A DNA stretch of 24,422 nt from an uncultured Prevotella sp. (GTDB lineage Bacteria; Bacteroidota; Bacteroidia; Bacteroidales; Bacteroidaceae): contig UQWP01000055.1 of assembly GCA_900544825.1 (NCBI GenBank), positions 1 through 24,422 on the forward strand, read 5' to 3'. Positions 15,095 to 22,496 of the stretch are shown one piece after another. A program made the position numbers and the translations under genes. The stretch's first letter is position 1; each line of letters starts with the position of its first letter. The notes beneath the pieces were generated by a model that was not told the DNA's origin, did not search any database, and saw only the letters and a program-made list of their open reading frames with translations.

Positions 15095-15502
15095 ATGAAT
15101 TTACCCGACTTTATGGCTTATAAGGACAAGTTCACTCAAAGTGCATTTGTCGAGAAGATTTCGCACGTGGCAAAGCGTGCAGGTGCCAAGATGGTTTATG
15201 CAGCCCTCATTCTCTATTATACGCTGGAGAGTGACAAGGTGGCAATCAAGGACAAGGCGATGATTATCGGCGCCCTGGGCTACCTCATCAGTCCGCTCGA
15301 TGTGATTCCCGATGCTATTCCGATAGCGGGACTGAGCGACGACCTGGCAGTGCTCATCTTTGTGCTCCATAAGGTATGGGGAGATGTTTCTGAGGATGCG
15401 AAGCAGAAGGCTCACGACAAGCTCGCACAGTGGTTTGATGAAGATGAGCTTCCTCAGGCAGAAGATCTCTTCAAGGAGAATCCGGAAGATACTCCGGTCT
15501 GA
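15095..15502 (+). CDS. DUF1232 (YkvA-like) membrane protein
   Basis: This 135-residue protein carries the DUF1232 signature LGYLISPLDVIPDAIPIAGL (61-80) followed by SDDLAVLIFVL, a hairpin-like hydrophobic stretch. An upstream hydrophobic segment (AKMVYAALILYYTL) could be a second membrane helix, and the C-terminal 35 residues are acidic. The function of DUF1232 is unknown; members are small integral membrane proteins found widely in bacteria. It follows the two-TM protein gene by 21 nt and ends before a strong terminator shared with the convergent gdhA gene. Confidence 0.88.
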   Translation: MNLPDFMAYKDKFTQSAFVEKISHVAKRAGAKMVYAALILYYTLESDKVAIKDKAMIIGALGYLISPLDVIPDAIPIAGLSDDLAVLIFVLHKVWGDVSEDAKQKAHDKLAQWFDEDELPQAEDLFKENPEDTPV

Positions 15503-15567
15503 TTCATTTAGAACACATTCTTTTTTCTGTACCCGTTTCTGAATTTCGATTCGGGACAATAGCAAAG

Positions 15568-15597
15568 CGGCGGACTCTCACGAGTCCGCCGTTTCTT
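15568..15597 (+). terminator. Terminator after the DUF1232 gene
   Basis: CGGCGGACTC (15568-15577) and GAGTCCGCCG (15582-15591) form a perfect 10-bp stem with loop TCAC, followed by TTTCTTATT. It lies between convergent genes and may also act on gdhA. Confidence 0.88.
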
Positions 15598-15637
15598 ATT
15601 GTTGCATATATAGCTGTAAATGATAATAAATCTTTTT

Positions 15638-16972
15638 TTATACGATACCCTGAGCCATCATAGCCTTAGCTACCTTCAGGAATCCGGCTACGTTAGCACC
15701 CTTTACGTAGTTAACGTAACCATCGTTCTCAGTACCATACTTCACGCAGTTAGCGTGGATATCGTTCATGATGTCGTGGAGCTTGGCGTCAACCTCCTCG
15801 CGTGACCACTTCAGACGCTCAGAGTTCTGGCTCATCTCAAGACCAGAAACAGCCACACCACCAGCGTTGGCAGCCTTACCTGGAGCGTAGAGGATCTTAG
15901 CATCCTGGAACACCTTGATAGCCTCTGGAGTAGTAGGCATGTTAGCACCCTCGCTCACTGCGAATACACCGTTTGCGATGAGAGCCTTGGCAGCCTCCTC
16001 GTTGATCTCGTTCTGAGTAGCAGATGGAAGTGCGATGTCAGCCTTCTCAAACCAAGGCTTAGCACCCTCTACATACTTCACGCCATATTTCTCAGCATAC
16101 TCCTTGATACGGCCACGCTCTACGTTCTTGAGCTCCATGATGTAGTCGAGCTTCTCGCGGTCGATACCATCTGGATCGTAGATGTAACCATCAGAGTCTG
16201 AACATGTAACAGGCTTAGCACCCAACTGGAGCAACTTCTCCATAGTGTACTGTGCAACGTTACCTGAACCAGAAACCAATACAGTCTTGCCCTTGATGTC
16301 GATGCCCTTGGTAGCGAGCATGTTGCAGAGGAAGTAAACGTTACCGTAACCAGTAGCCTCAGGACGGATGAGAGAACCACCGAACTCCTGACCCTTACCG
16401 GTCAAGACACCCTGGAACTGGTGAGTCAACTTCTTGTACATACCGAAGAGGTAACCTACCTCACGGCCACCAACACCGATGTCACCAGCAGGAACATCCT
16501 CGTCTGGACCCATGTGACGGTAAAGCTCAGTCATGAAAGCCTGGCAGAAACGCATCACCTCGTTGTTGCTCTTGCCACGTGGAGAGAAGTCAGAACCACC
16601 CTTTGCACCACCCATAGGGAGAGTAGTAAGAGAGTTTTTGAAAGTCTGCTCGAAAGCAAGGAACTTCAGGATACCCAAGTTAACAGACTTGTGGTAGCGA
16701 AGACCTCCCTTGTAAGGGCCGATCACGTTGTTGTGCTGAACGCGGTAACCCATGTTAGTCTGAACGTTACCCTTATCATCTACCCAAGAAACACGGAACT
16801 GGATGATGCGGTCTGGGATGCAGAGGCGCTCGATGAGGTTTGCCTTCTCGAACTCAGGGTGCTTGTTGTACTCTTCCTCGATAGTACCGAGAACCTGACT
16901 AACAGCCTGGATATACTCCGGCTCATTTGGGAATCTTCTTTGGAGATTCGCGATTACTTCAGATGCTTTCAT
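15638..16972 (-). CDS. gdhA: NADP-type glutamate dehydrogenase
   Basis: This 444-residue hexameric enzyme aminates 2-oxoglutarate with ammonium to form glutamate, the main nitrogen-assimilation route in many gut Bacteroidales. The substrate domain contains GPYKGGLRYH, the catalytic lysine K124 in MGGAKGGSDFSP and D164 in PAGDIGVGGREVGY. The Rossmann half begins around VLVSGSGNVAQY (231-242), and GANMPTTPEA is the expected C-terminal motif. The sequence pattern and length fit the S50-I NADPH class. A -7 box TATCTTTG at 17024-17031 lies about 50 bp upstream. Confidence 0.95.
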   Translation of the reverse strand: MKASEVIANLQRRFPNEPEYIQAVSQVLGTIEEEYNKHPEFEKANLIERLCIPDRIIQFRVSWVDDKGNVQTNMGYRVQHNNVIGPYKGGLRYHKSVNLGILKFLAFEQTFKNSLTTLPMGGAKGGSDFSPRGKSNNEVMRFCQAFMTELYRHMGPDEDVPAGDIGVGGREVGYLFGMYKKLTHQFQGVLTGKGQEFGGSLIRPEATGYGNVYFLCNMLATKGIDIKGKTVLVSGSGNVAQYTMEKLLQLGAKPVTCSDSDGYIYDPDGIDREKLDYIMELKNVERGRIKEYAEKYGVKYVEGAKPWFEKADIALPSATQNEINEEAAKALIANGVFAVSEGANMPTTPEAIKVFQDAKILYAPGKAANAGGVAVSGLEMSQNSERLKWSREEVDAKLHDIMNDIHANCVKYGTENDGYVNYVKGANVAGFLKVAKAMMAQGIV

Positions 16973-17023
16973 AATCTTTATCTTTTATTGTGTTTAAAAT
17001 TTCTTTTTTATTGTTTGCGATTG

Positions 17024-17054
17024 CAAAGATATAGCTTTTTCCTGAAATAACCAA
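17024..17054 (-). promoter_or_regulatory. Promoter of gdhA
   Basis: The minus-strand -7 box TATCTTTG (17024-17031) and -33 box TTGG (17051-17054) are spaced 19 bp. Confidence 0.75.
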
Positions 17055-17178
17055 CAAAAAGAAAGAAAAAATGCATAAAAAGTAGAAAAAAGATAATCTT
17101 TTAACTTTTCGTAAAGGTTAGTGTAGCCGATTTGTGTGCGTACACCTTATTATATATATGATTTTCTCCATCTTTTTG

Positions 17179-17208
17179 TTTGGGTTCTGATATTTTTTAG
17201 TATCTTTG
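17179..17208 (+). promoter_or_regulatory. Promoter of the HU-like gene
   Basis: The -33 box TTTG (17179-17182) and -7 box TATCTTTG (17201-17208) are spaced 18 bp. The roughly 55-nt leader contains a hairpin AGTCTT (17234-17239) / AAGACT (17246-17251). Confidence 0.72.
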
Positions 17209-17270
17209 CATCGTGTAAGGAACTTCACGCAGGAGTCTTCTTCACAAGACTTTATAAAATATGAAAGATT

Positions 17271-17933
17271 ATGCCAAGAGCTACAGGACCGATAGGTTAT
17301 ATTGAGCACCGATCTCCGATGAAAGATGAGACTGGCAAGTATTTGATTCATCCTCAGTTTGTATATAGGGATGTGTATGATTTCAAGAATATGCGTGATG
17401 GTATGCGCCAGCACAATCAGATGGCAACCTCTCAGTTTCTGGCTGCCATCCAGTCTATCAAGGATGAGACGATGATGGCACTTTCCAGTGGTATGGAGGT
17501 GAAGATAGGAGATATGTTCATCATCAAACCCAAGTTGAAATTGAGAGACCATAAGGATGCTGATGGCAATATATATCATAAGGTGTATCATGAGGGTGAA
17601 CTGATTCCTGCCAGTGAAGTGGTGATTGATGGTTTTGAGGTGAAGACCACCCGTGAGTTTGATAAGGAGTTTTATATCAATTATGATGGGAATTGCAGTC
17701 GTATTCCTTGGAAGGTAAGTTTCCCGCCTAAGGAGTCGGCTCAGGAATTGCTGGATATCACCAACTTCTGCAAAAAGCATGGCTATATCACGGTAAAGGA
17801 TTTGATGCGCCTTCATGGTGTTACCAAGTATCATGCCCAGAAGGTGCTTTCTGGCTATTGCGAGGGCGAGTTCCCGAAGATGACTCGTGAGCGTGAAGGC
17901 AGGGTCTTCATCTATCGTAGAATAGGAGTCTGA
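17271..17933 (+). CDS. HU/IHF-like DNA-binding protein with C-terminal extension
   Basis: This 220-residue protein has an N-terminal part (about 1-120) resembling the HU-like domain found in many Bacteroidetes proteins: a helical start around MATSQFLAAIQSIKDETMMALSSG, then VKIGDMFIIKPKLKL, which suits the beta-arm region. The C-terminal part (about 160-220) looks like a helix-turn-helix: LLDITNFCKKHGYITVKDLMRLHGVTKYHAQKVL, followed by GRVFIYRR. Such proteins are thought to bind and bend DNA, but no target is known here. It is transcribed toward the VirE-type gene, a pairing seen in Bacteroidetes. The start at 17271 was kept because the ATG at 17261 is out of frame and stops after 14 codons. 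Confidence 0.65.
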   Translation: MPRATGPIGYIEHRSPMKDETGKYLIHPQFVYRDVYDFKNMRDGMRQHNQMATSQFLAAIQSIKDETMMALSSGMEVKIGDMFIIKPKLKLRDHKDADGNIYHKVYHEGELIPASEVVIDGFEVKTTREFDKEFYINYDGNCSRIPWKVSFPPKESAQELLDITNFCKKHGYITVKDLMRLHGVTKYHAQKVLSGYCEGEFPKMTREREGRVFIYRRIGV

Positions 17934-17983
17934 AAAATGATAGTTATCTGCTGTGAATAGGCGGATAAAAAAGATAATGCAGA

Positions 17984-18050
17984 AAAAAGTCCTTTCACAA
18001 AACTCTTTTTGTTTCTGGCAAACAGAGAGTTAAGTGTGAAAGGACTTTTT
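17984..18050. terminator. Bidirectional terminator between the convergent HU-like and virE genes
   Basis: AAAAAGTCCTTTCACA (17984-17999) pairs perfectly with TGTGAAAGGACTTTTT (18035-18050). An inner stem AACTCT (18001-18006) / AGAGTT (18026-18031) extends it. The A and T flanks give T-runs in both directions. Confidence 0.88.
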
Positions 18051-18052
18051 CG

Positions 18053-19381
18053 TTATCCTACTTCCTTTACAAGATAGAGATTGCCGTCACGGGTATGTTC
18101 CGGTTTGCCGAAAAGGTGGGTCAGCGTCTTGCTGAAAGGATTCAGGGCGATGTCCTGGACACCCTTGGCGTGCATCGTTCTCAGCTTTTTCAGAATGATG
18201 TCGGCGGTCATTTTCTCTCCTTTTTCCCCTCCTTCGGGAGTTCTGAAGTATGAGGCAACGGTTCTTTCCAAATCAGTCTTGATGTAGTAGGGCAGATTGT
18301 GTTCCTGCATCTCCTTTTCATCCTCCTTGGAGAAGAAGTAAGGTTCGCCATGCTCTACCTCATCTAATAGTTGGGCGTAGATCTGGTCGTGCTCGATATC
18401 ATCCACGTTGATCATCCCGTCGGGTTCCAGAATAAGGAATCTTCGGGAACCAGAGCGGTCGGTGAGGAGTTCGCGCTGGTTGCTGGTGCCGGTGAACGAA
18501 GCGGAGCGGGGCAAACGGTTGAAGTTCTTCTTGTAGGCACCGATGAAGCTGGGTTTCATGGTTTGCATCAGGGTCTTCATCAGCGGCATCTTCTTCGGAT
18601 TCTCCTTGTCCAGCTCATCGTCGTTGATGATGGCAAACTCCACAATCTTTCTCTGTGCATTTCCCTTTTGGTTGAGCGAGAAATCATCCGTGTAGTAATC
18701 TCTTAACCCATTGGCTAAGAGGCTTCTGAGGAAAGTACTCTTATGTAATCCTTGGGTTGTGGATACCAGGGTGAGCATCACGCTGTTGGCGTGTTTCTCG
18801 TCATATCCAGCCATCTGTGCCACCATGGCACGTAGCCAGATTCTTCCCATTCTCTGGCAATAGTCAGAGTGGTTGATGCGGCGCAGGAAGTCGCCGATTC
18901 TATCCTTTCCGTCCCAGGTTCCTCTCACCTGATTGATGTAGGAGCGGATAGGATGATAAGGTTGGGCGTACTTCGACTTGATGAGTCGCTCTACGAAGTG
19001 ATCGCGCACAAAGATGCCAGCCTCCTGCACCTCGATGGCGATGGTGTTGATGGCATATTTGTCGATGATTTCGAAGTCATGTTCCGTCTTCTTGCGGTAT
19101 TCGAAAACATCGGTGATGACATTGTATCGGAACTCGTAGTTCGCCAGCAGCCACTTCTGCATATCCGCGATAGGGCGGAGGTAGTTGCGGCTACGTTTCT
19201 TGTACTGTGCCTCTTCGTCGGCAATTTTCTGTTCCTTCTCCTTTCTAAAGTCCTCCTTCTGCTTTTCGAGGTTGTCTTTTTCCTGTTGAAGGTTTTCTTT
19301 CAGCAGATCATTCTGCTTTTCGAGTGCTGCGACATACTGAGTATCGTCGATCAGTCTCTTCAGTGTTCTTTTGATATTCAT
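18053..19381 (-). CDS. VirE-type (virulence-associated E) ATPase domain protein
   Basis: This 442-residue protein is a VapE/VirE-domain ATPase, related to SF3-like helicases of phages and mobile elements. Residues 17-62 form a charged coiled coil (QNDLLKENLQQEKDNLEKQK). The VirE core starts near 140 with HPIRSYINQVRGTWDGKDRI. The P-loop region reads STTQGLHKSTF (207-217), where the usual Gly before the Lys is His. Walker B is IINDDELDK (251-259), GTSNQRELL is the sensor region, and DRSGSRRF (308-315) holds the likely arginine finger. The typical Bacteroidetes VirE_N/primase part is absent, so this is a shortened form. The function is unknown; a role in element replication or defence is family inference. 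Its promoter box is at 19425. Confidence 0.82.
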   Translation of the reverse strand: MNIKRTLKRLIDDTQYVAALEKQNDLLKENLQQEKDNLEKQKEDFRKEKEQKIADEEAQYKKRSRNYLRPIADMQKWLLANYEFRYNVITDVFEYRKKTEHDFEIIDKYAINTIAIEVQEAGIFVRDHFVERLIKSKYAQPYHPIRSYINQVRGTWDGKDRIGDFLRRINHSDYCQRMGRIWLRAMVAQMAGYDEKHANSVMLTLVSTTQGLHKSTFLRSLLANGLRDYYTDDFSLNQKGNAQRKIVEFAIINDDELDKENPKKMPLMKTLMQTMKPSFIGAYKKNFNRLPRSASFTGTSNQRELLTDRSGSRRFLILEPDGMINVDDIEHDQIYAQLLDEVEHGEPYFFSKEDEKEMQEHNLPYYIKTDLERTVASYFRTPEGGEKGEKMTADIILKKLRTMHAKGVQDIALNPFSKTLTHLFGKPEHTRDGNLYLVKEVG

Positions 19382-19424
19382 ATATGTATAATCGGTTAAA
19401 TTCGTTTATTGAGTAATATCACTG

Positions 19425-19432
19425 CAAAGATA
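19425..19432 (-). promoter_or_regulatory. -7 box TATCTTTG for the VirE-type gene
   Basis: A minus-strand TAnnTTTG box lies 44 bp upstream of the ATG. A partial -33 box (ATTG, 19453-19456) is spaced about 20 bp. Confidence 0.6.
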
Positions 19433-19489
19433 CAACAATAAAGAGGCGTTTGCAATACTATCGGCGATAAATGTTGCAATAAATTTAGA

Positions 19490-19715
19490 GGGGAGAAGGA
19501 ACGCTTACTTGAGGGAGAAAGGACCTATAGAAGAAGGATAAATGATACTCTCTTCGAATCGGTTGACTAGAGTCATCCATATAGCTGACCCGGGTCGTCT
19601 ATATGGATGACGGTAGTGGTCTATATGGATGACGGTAGTCATCCGATTGTAAGAAGGTATATTTCCTCCTTCTCTTCCACGTTCTTTCTCCCTCCGGCAA
19701 GCGTTCTTTCTCCCC
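19490..19715. repeat. 226-bp palindromic region with 33-bp arms upstream of virE
   Basis: The purine-rich arm 19490-19522 (starting GGGGAGAAGGAACGCTTAC) is complementary at 28 of 33 positions to the pyrimidine-rich arm 19683-19715 (ending AGCGTTCTTTCTCCCC). Inside the arms lie the 13-bp inverted and direct repeats annotated separately. An open minus frame of 82 codons spans 19505-19753, but its content follows the repeats, so I read the region as a cis-acting structure. Confidence 0.75.
19572..19644. repeat. Iteron-like repeats: 13-bp inverted pair plus 22-bp direct repeat
   Basis: GTCATCCATATAG (19572-19584) and CTATATGGATGAC (19599-19611) are exact complements around a centre containing ACCCGGGT. 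CTATATGGATGACGGTAGT then occurs twice in direct order, at 19599-19617 and 19621-19639, period 22 bp, and a partial GTCATCC closes the set at 19638-19644. Confidence 0.85.
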
Positions 19716-19982
19716 TTCAAATCGGTTCCGTCGTTCTCTGTTTTTAGTTCCATTGTTTACTGTTTTTAGGTCCGTCGTTTACTCTTGTTGCAAGTGATGT
19801 GAAGCGGCATCTATAAAAATGCATTCACACTTAAGTGTATGAATGTCAGTGTATTGTGTGTGCTGTGAAAGGAGAAATGATTTTGTAATGCAAATAAGAG
19901 TTTTCCATAGATATTCGATTACTGATTTAATACCCAAGAGTAGATTCTGGCAGAAATGTTTGGAGATTCCGAAAAAAATGAT
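19716..19982. other. Rest of the non-coding region before the AAA/nuclease-like gene
   Basis: There are two close copies of a CCGTCGTT .. CTGTTTTTAG pattern (19728-19790, second copy in altered order). A 12-bp perfect palindrome ACACTTAAGTGT is at 19827-19838, flanked by CATTC and GAATG. No gene is supported here. Confidence 0.5.
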
Positions 19983-19990
19983 TAGTTTTG
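19959..19990 (+). promoter_or_regulatory. Promoter of the AAA/PD-(D/E)XK-like gene
   Basis: The -33 box TTTG (19959-19962) and -7 box TAGTTTTG (19983-19990) are spaced 20 bp, with a leader of about 45 nt before the ATG at 20043. Confidence 0.7.
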
Positions 19991-20042
19991 CAGTTGAATA
20001 GGCTGATAGGTTGTTATCACCGGAAACTTAAAAGACAGAACA

Positions 20043-20999
20043 ATGGCAGAATTGAAATTATATCCAGTAGGAATCCAGACATTCGAGGAAATAATCACTC
20101 GGAATCTTCTGTATGTAGATAAGACGGAATATGTCTATCGCATGACTCATAGCGGTGGCAAGCATTTCTTCTTAAGTCGTCCGCGCCGTTTTGGAAAGTC
20201 ATTGCTTGTTTCTACATTCAAAAGCTATTTTCAAGGCAAAAAGGAACTGTTCAAAGGATTAGCCATCGAAAAGCTGGAAAATGAGTGGACGGAATATCCT
20301 GTACTGCATTTCAGTATGGCGGGAGGTAAGCACATGGAGAAAGACCAGCTGGAAAGATATTTGGGAAGCCGACTTGCCGAGCAGGAAAAGGTATGGGGTA
20401 TTACATCTCCTGCAGTTGATGCGAACGACCGTCTCATTTCGCTCATCCAGACTGCTTATGAAAAGACTGGTAAGCAGGTTGTTGTACTGATTGATGAGTA
20501 TGATGCACCTCTTCTTGACGTTGTTCATAGCGAGGTTAACTTGCCGGTGCTTCGCAATGTGATGCGCAATTTCTATAGTCCATTGAAGGATTGTGAACCA
20601 ATGCTCCGTTTTGTCTTCCTGACCGGTATTACGAAGTTCTCGCAGTTGAGTATCTTTAGTGAACTGAATAATATAACGAATATAAGTATGGATGATGAAT
20701 ATGCAGGAATCTGTGGTATTACCAGGGAAGAATTGGAAACACAGATGTCTGCGAATGTTGATGTGTTGGCGGAGAAAATGGATAAGAGTAGAGAGCAAGC
20801 ATTGGAAGCGAGAACAGCTACCCGTCTTTATCTTTTTGAGTTGAAGCTCAATAAGGATGCCGATGCAGCGATGAAGCAGATCAATCTTAAGGAATATCCT
20901 AAGCGCTTCGCTTTAAGCGGATTGCCAATCGTAAAGGTTGGGGTTAACTTTGATGTGGCAACGCATAATATTACGGATTGGAAGATAGAGTATGAATAG
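20043..20999 (+). CDS. AAA-ATPase-like / PD-(D/E)XK nuclease family protein with internal deletion
   Basis: The N-terminal 240 residues match the AAA-ATPase-like family (PF09820 type): YPVGIQTFEEIITRNLLYVDKTEYVYRM, P-loop LSRPRRFGKSLL (44-55), Walker B VVLIDEYDAPLL (147-158) and LTGITKFSQLSIFS. The C-terminal 60 residues match the end of the PD-(D/E)XK (DUF1703-like) nuclease domain: LYLFELKLNKDADAAMKQI (E266, K268) and VGVNFDVATHNITDWKIE. Intact members known to me are about 500-530 residues; here 318, with the switch at about residues 253-258 (EQALE|ARTAT). The YDGYHF-containing linker and the nuclease GRxD segment are missing while the frame stays open, so nuclease activity is doubtful. 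The function of the intact family is unknown. Confidence 0.78.
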   Translation: MAELKLYPVGIQTFEEIITRNLLYVDKTEYVYRMTHSGGKHFFLSRPRRFGKSLLVSTFKSYFQGKKELFKGLAIEKLENEWTEYPVLHFSMAGGKHMEKDQLERYLGSRLAEQEKVWGITSPAVDANDRLISLIQTAYEKTGKQVVVLIDEYDAPLLDVVHSEVNLPVLRNVMRNFYSPLKDCEPMLRFVFLTGITKFSQLSIFSELNNITNISMDDEYAGICGITREELETQMSANVDVLAEKMDKSREQALEARTATRLYLFELKLNKDADAAMKQINLKEYPKRFALSGLPIVKVGVNFDVATHNITDWKIEYE

Positions 21000-21032
21000 A
21001 ATGATAGATGAACTATAGAATAAACATAGCCA

Positions 21033-22121
21033 ATGATTACAAAAATTAGGTTGCAAAACTGGAAGAGTTTTAAGGACTCTACGATATATATTGATTCTTT
21101 GGGCATCCTTATCGGAACCAATGCAAGTGGCAAGTCGAATGTGCTAGATGCGTTCGCCTTCCTCCGGGCAGTGGGTGAAGGTAAGAGCCTTCTTGATGCT
21201 ATTCAGACCGTTAGAGGAGGGGAGGACTGGATAATCCGACGAGGAGAAAACTCTTTTTGTTTAGAGTTGGAAGTTGAGAATGAAGGAAGCTCCTATCTTC
21301 TTGATTTAAGGGTGATAAGGAAGGACGCTGTTTTCTGTTATGGTCCTTGTGAAATCCATCGCCTCGGTATAGAGGATGATGATATGGTTCCAGGAAAATT
21401 CATGGATTCTGCTCGCAATATTTTATGGAAAACTTATGATGTTCCAGTATCTTTGGATTTTTGGGCAAAGATATATGCTACACTAAGAAGTATCATTATT
21501 CTTGATCCGGTTCCAGCCAAGATGCGTGATTACTGTAAGATTTCTAAAGAGTTGAAATCTGATGGAAGTAATGTAGCCGGTGTTTTGTGCGCCTTGTCTC
21601 CTGAGGAAAAGGAGAAGGTGGAGGCGCTGGTGTCTAGCTATGTTCGCCCACTTCCTGAGCGTGATATTAACAAGGTGATGTCCGAGCAGGTTGGTCTGAT
21701 CAAGTCAGATGCCATGCTTTATTGCTACGAAGATTGGAATCCGGAACAGCCTGTTGATGCACGGGGTATGAGTGATGGAACGCTTCGGTTTATAGCGATA
21801 GTTGTTGCTCTTTTGACGGTTACTCCCCATAGCTTATTGCTCATTGAGGAAGTGGATAATGGTTTGCATCCTTCTCGTGCAAAGGAGTTGGTTGATATGC
21901 TGAAGGAATTGTCGCATCAGCGTCAGGTAGATGTTCTTTGTACTACGCATAATCCGGTCTTGTTAGATGAGTTGGGAAACAAGATGATTCCATTTGTCAG
22001 CTATGTTACTCGTGATGAACATGGAGATAGCCATGTTAATCTTTTAGAGGAAAAGAAGAATCTTGCCAAACTGATGGCTTCTGGTACGTTAGGTAGAATG
22101 ATGATTAATGATAAGATATGA
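21033..22121 (+). CDS. SMC/OLD-like AAA ATPase (AAA_21 type)
   Basis: This 362-residue ATPase has an ABC-type head and appears complete. Walker A is GTNASGKSN (28-36) after ITKIRLQNWKSFKDS. The signature-like motif is MSDGTLRF (246-253), Walker B LLLIEEVDNGLHP (268-280) and the switch His H306 in CTTHNP. No fused nuclease or TOPRIM domain is visible; the partner is the PIN-like gene that follows, with which it shares an ATGA stop/start overlap (22118-22121). This layout of ATPase plus small effector nuclease resembles many defence or toxin-type pairs, but I know no named system with this exact combination. It lies 33 nt after the truncated nuclease-like gene. Its codon style is more AT-rich than the core genes. 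Confidence 0.85.
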   Translation: MITKIRLQNWKSFKDSTIYIDSLGILIGTNASGKSNVLDAFAFLRAVGEGKSLLDAIQTVRGGEDWIIRRGENSFCLELEVENEGSSYLLDLRVIRKDAVFCYGPCEIHRLGIEDDDMVPGKFMDSARNILWKTYDVPVSLDFWAKIYATLRSIIILDPVPAKMRDYCKISKELKSDGSNVAGVLCALSPEEKEKVEALVSSYVRPLPERDINKVMSEQVGLIKSDAMLYCYEDWNPEQPVDARGMSDGTLRFIAIVVALLTVTPHSLLLIEEVDNGLHPSRAKELVDMLKELSHQRQVDVLCTTHNPVLLDELGNKMIPFVSYVTRDEHGDSHVNLLEEKKNLAKLMASGTLGRMMINDKI

Positions 22122-22431
22122 AAAAGGTATTGGTGATAGAAAGTTGTTAGGTGAGGAATTTGCCCAAATCATGATTGATTCGGCTGATGAAAATTCACCA
22201 TGGGCTGCTTTTACTGAGCAAAGCAGTTTGTGGAATCCAGAAAACTTAAAGAAGTTGGCTGAGAAGTGGAAGGCTACGGTTATAGGTGGTCAAGCCTTAG
22301 GTGATGCTTCTATTGTAGAAGTTGTAAGATATTATACCGATTTAGGTTATGAAGTTGAAATCTTCACAGGTGATGAAGGTTTGAAAGCTTATGAACCGAC
22401 GGTTGAAATTCCTAGGAGAAGAAGAAAGTAA
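22118..22431 (+). pseudogene. Remnant of a PIN-like nuclease gene partnered with the ATPase
   Basis: The start at 22118 overlaps the ATPase stop as ATGA and reads MKKVLVIES, the usual first beta strand of a PIN-like domain, but then Cys and a stop (22148-22150). The rest of a family-like sequence is open in another frame: LLGEEFAQIMIDSADENSPW, LGDASIVEVVRYYTDLGYEVEIF and TGDEGLKAYEP. The N- and C-terminal parts are joined at about 22145-22150 with an estimated 70-90 residues missing and a frame change. An alternative reading starts at ATG 22108 (107 residues, MIRYEKGIGDRKLLGEE) and would make a truncated protein without the first acidic site. PIN assignment rests on my memory of the family. 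Confidence 0.6.
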
Positions 22432-22448
22432 GGGATTCTGATAAGCTT

Positions 22449-22485
22449 TGCCTCATTTCTGTTTTGGAAATGAGGCATTTGTATT
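22449..22485. terminator. Terminator after the ATPase/PIN pair
   Basis: TGCCTCATTTC (22449-22459) and GAAATGAGGCA (22467-22477) form a perfect 11-bp stem with a 7-nt loop, followed by TTTGTATTGT. It lies between convergent genes and may serve both. Confidence 0.82.
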
Positions 22486-22496
22486 GTATGTTGTCT

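Noticed and set aside
17261..17305. 14-codon ORF (MKDYAKSYRTDRLY) overlapping the HU-like start
   Set aside because: It could be a leader peptide, but one short overlapping ORF is expected by chance and no attenuator structure follows it.
17118..17834. 238-codon minus-strand frame antisense to the HU-like gene
   Set aside because: It is a shadow of the plus-strand gene: its translation has no recognisable domain and the plus frame has a promoter, terminator and family-like segments.
19505..19753. 82-codon minus frame upstream of virE
   Set aside because: Its content is set by the inverted and direct repeats, it has no promoter box or family resemblance, and its amino-acid composition is odd.
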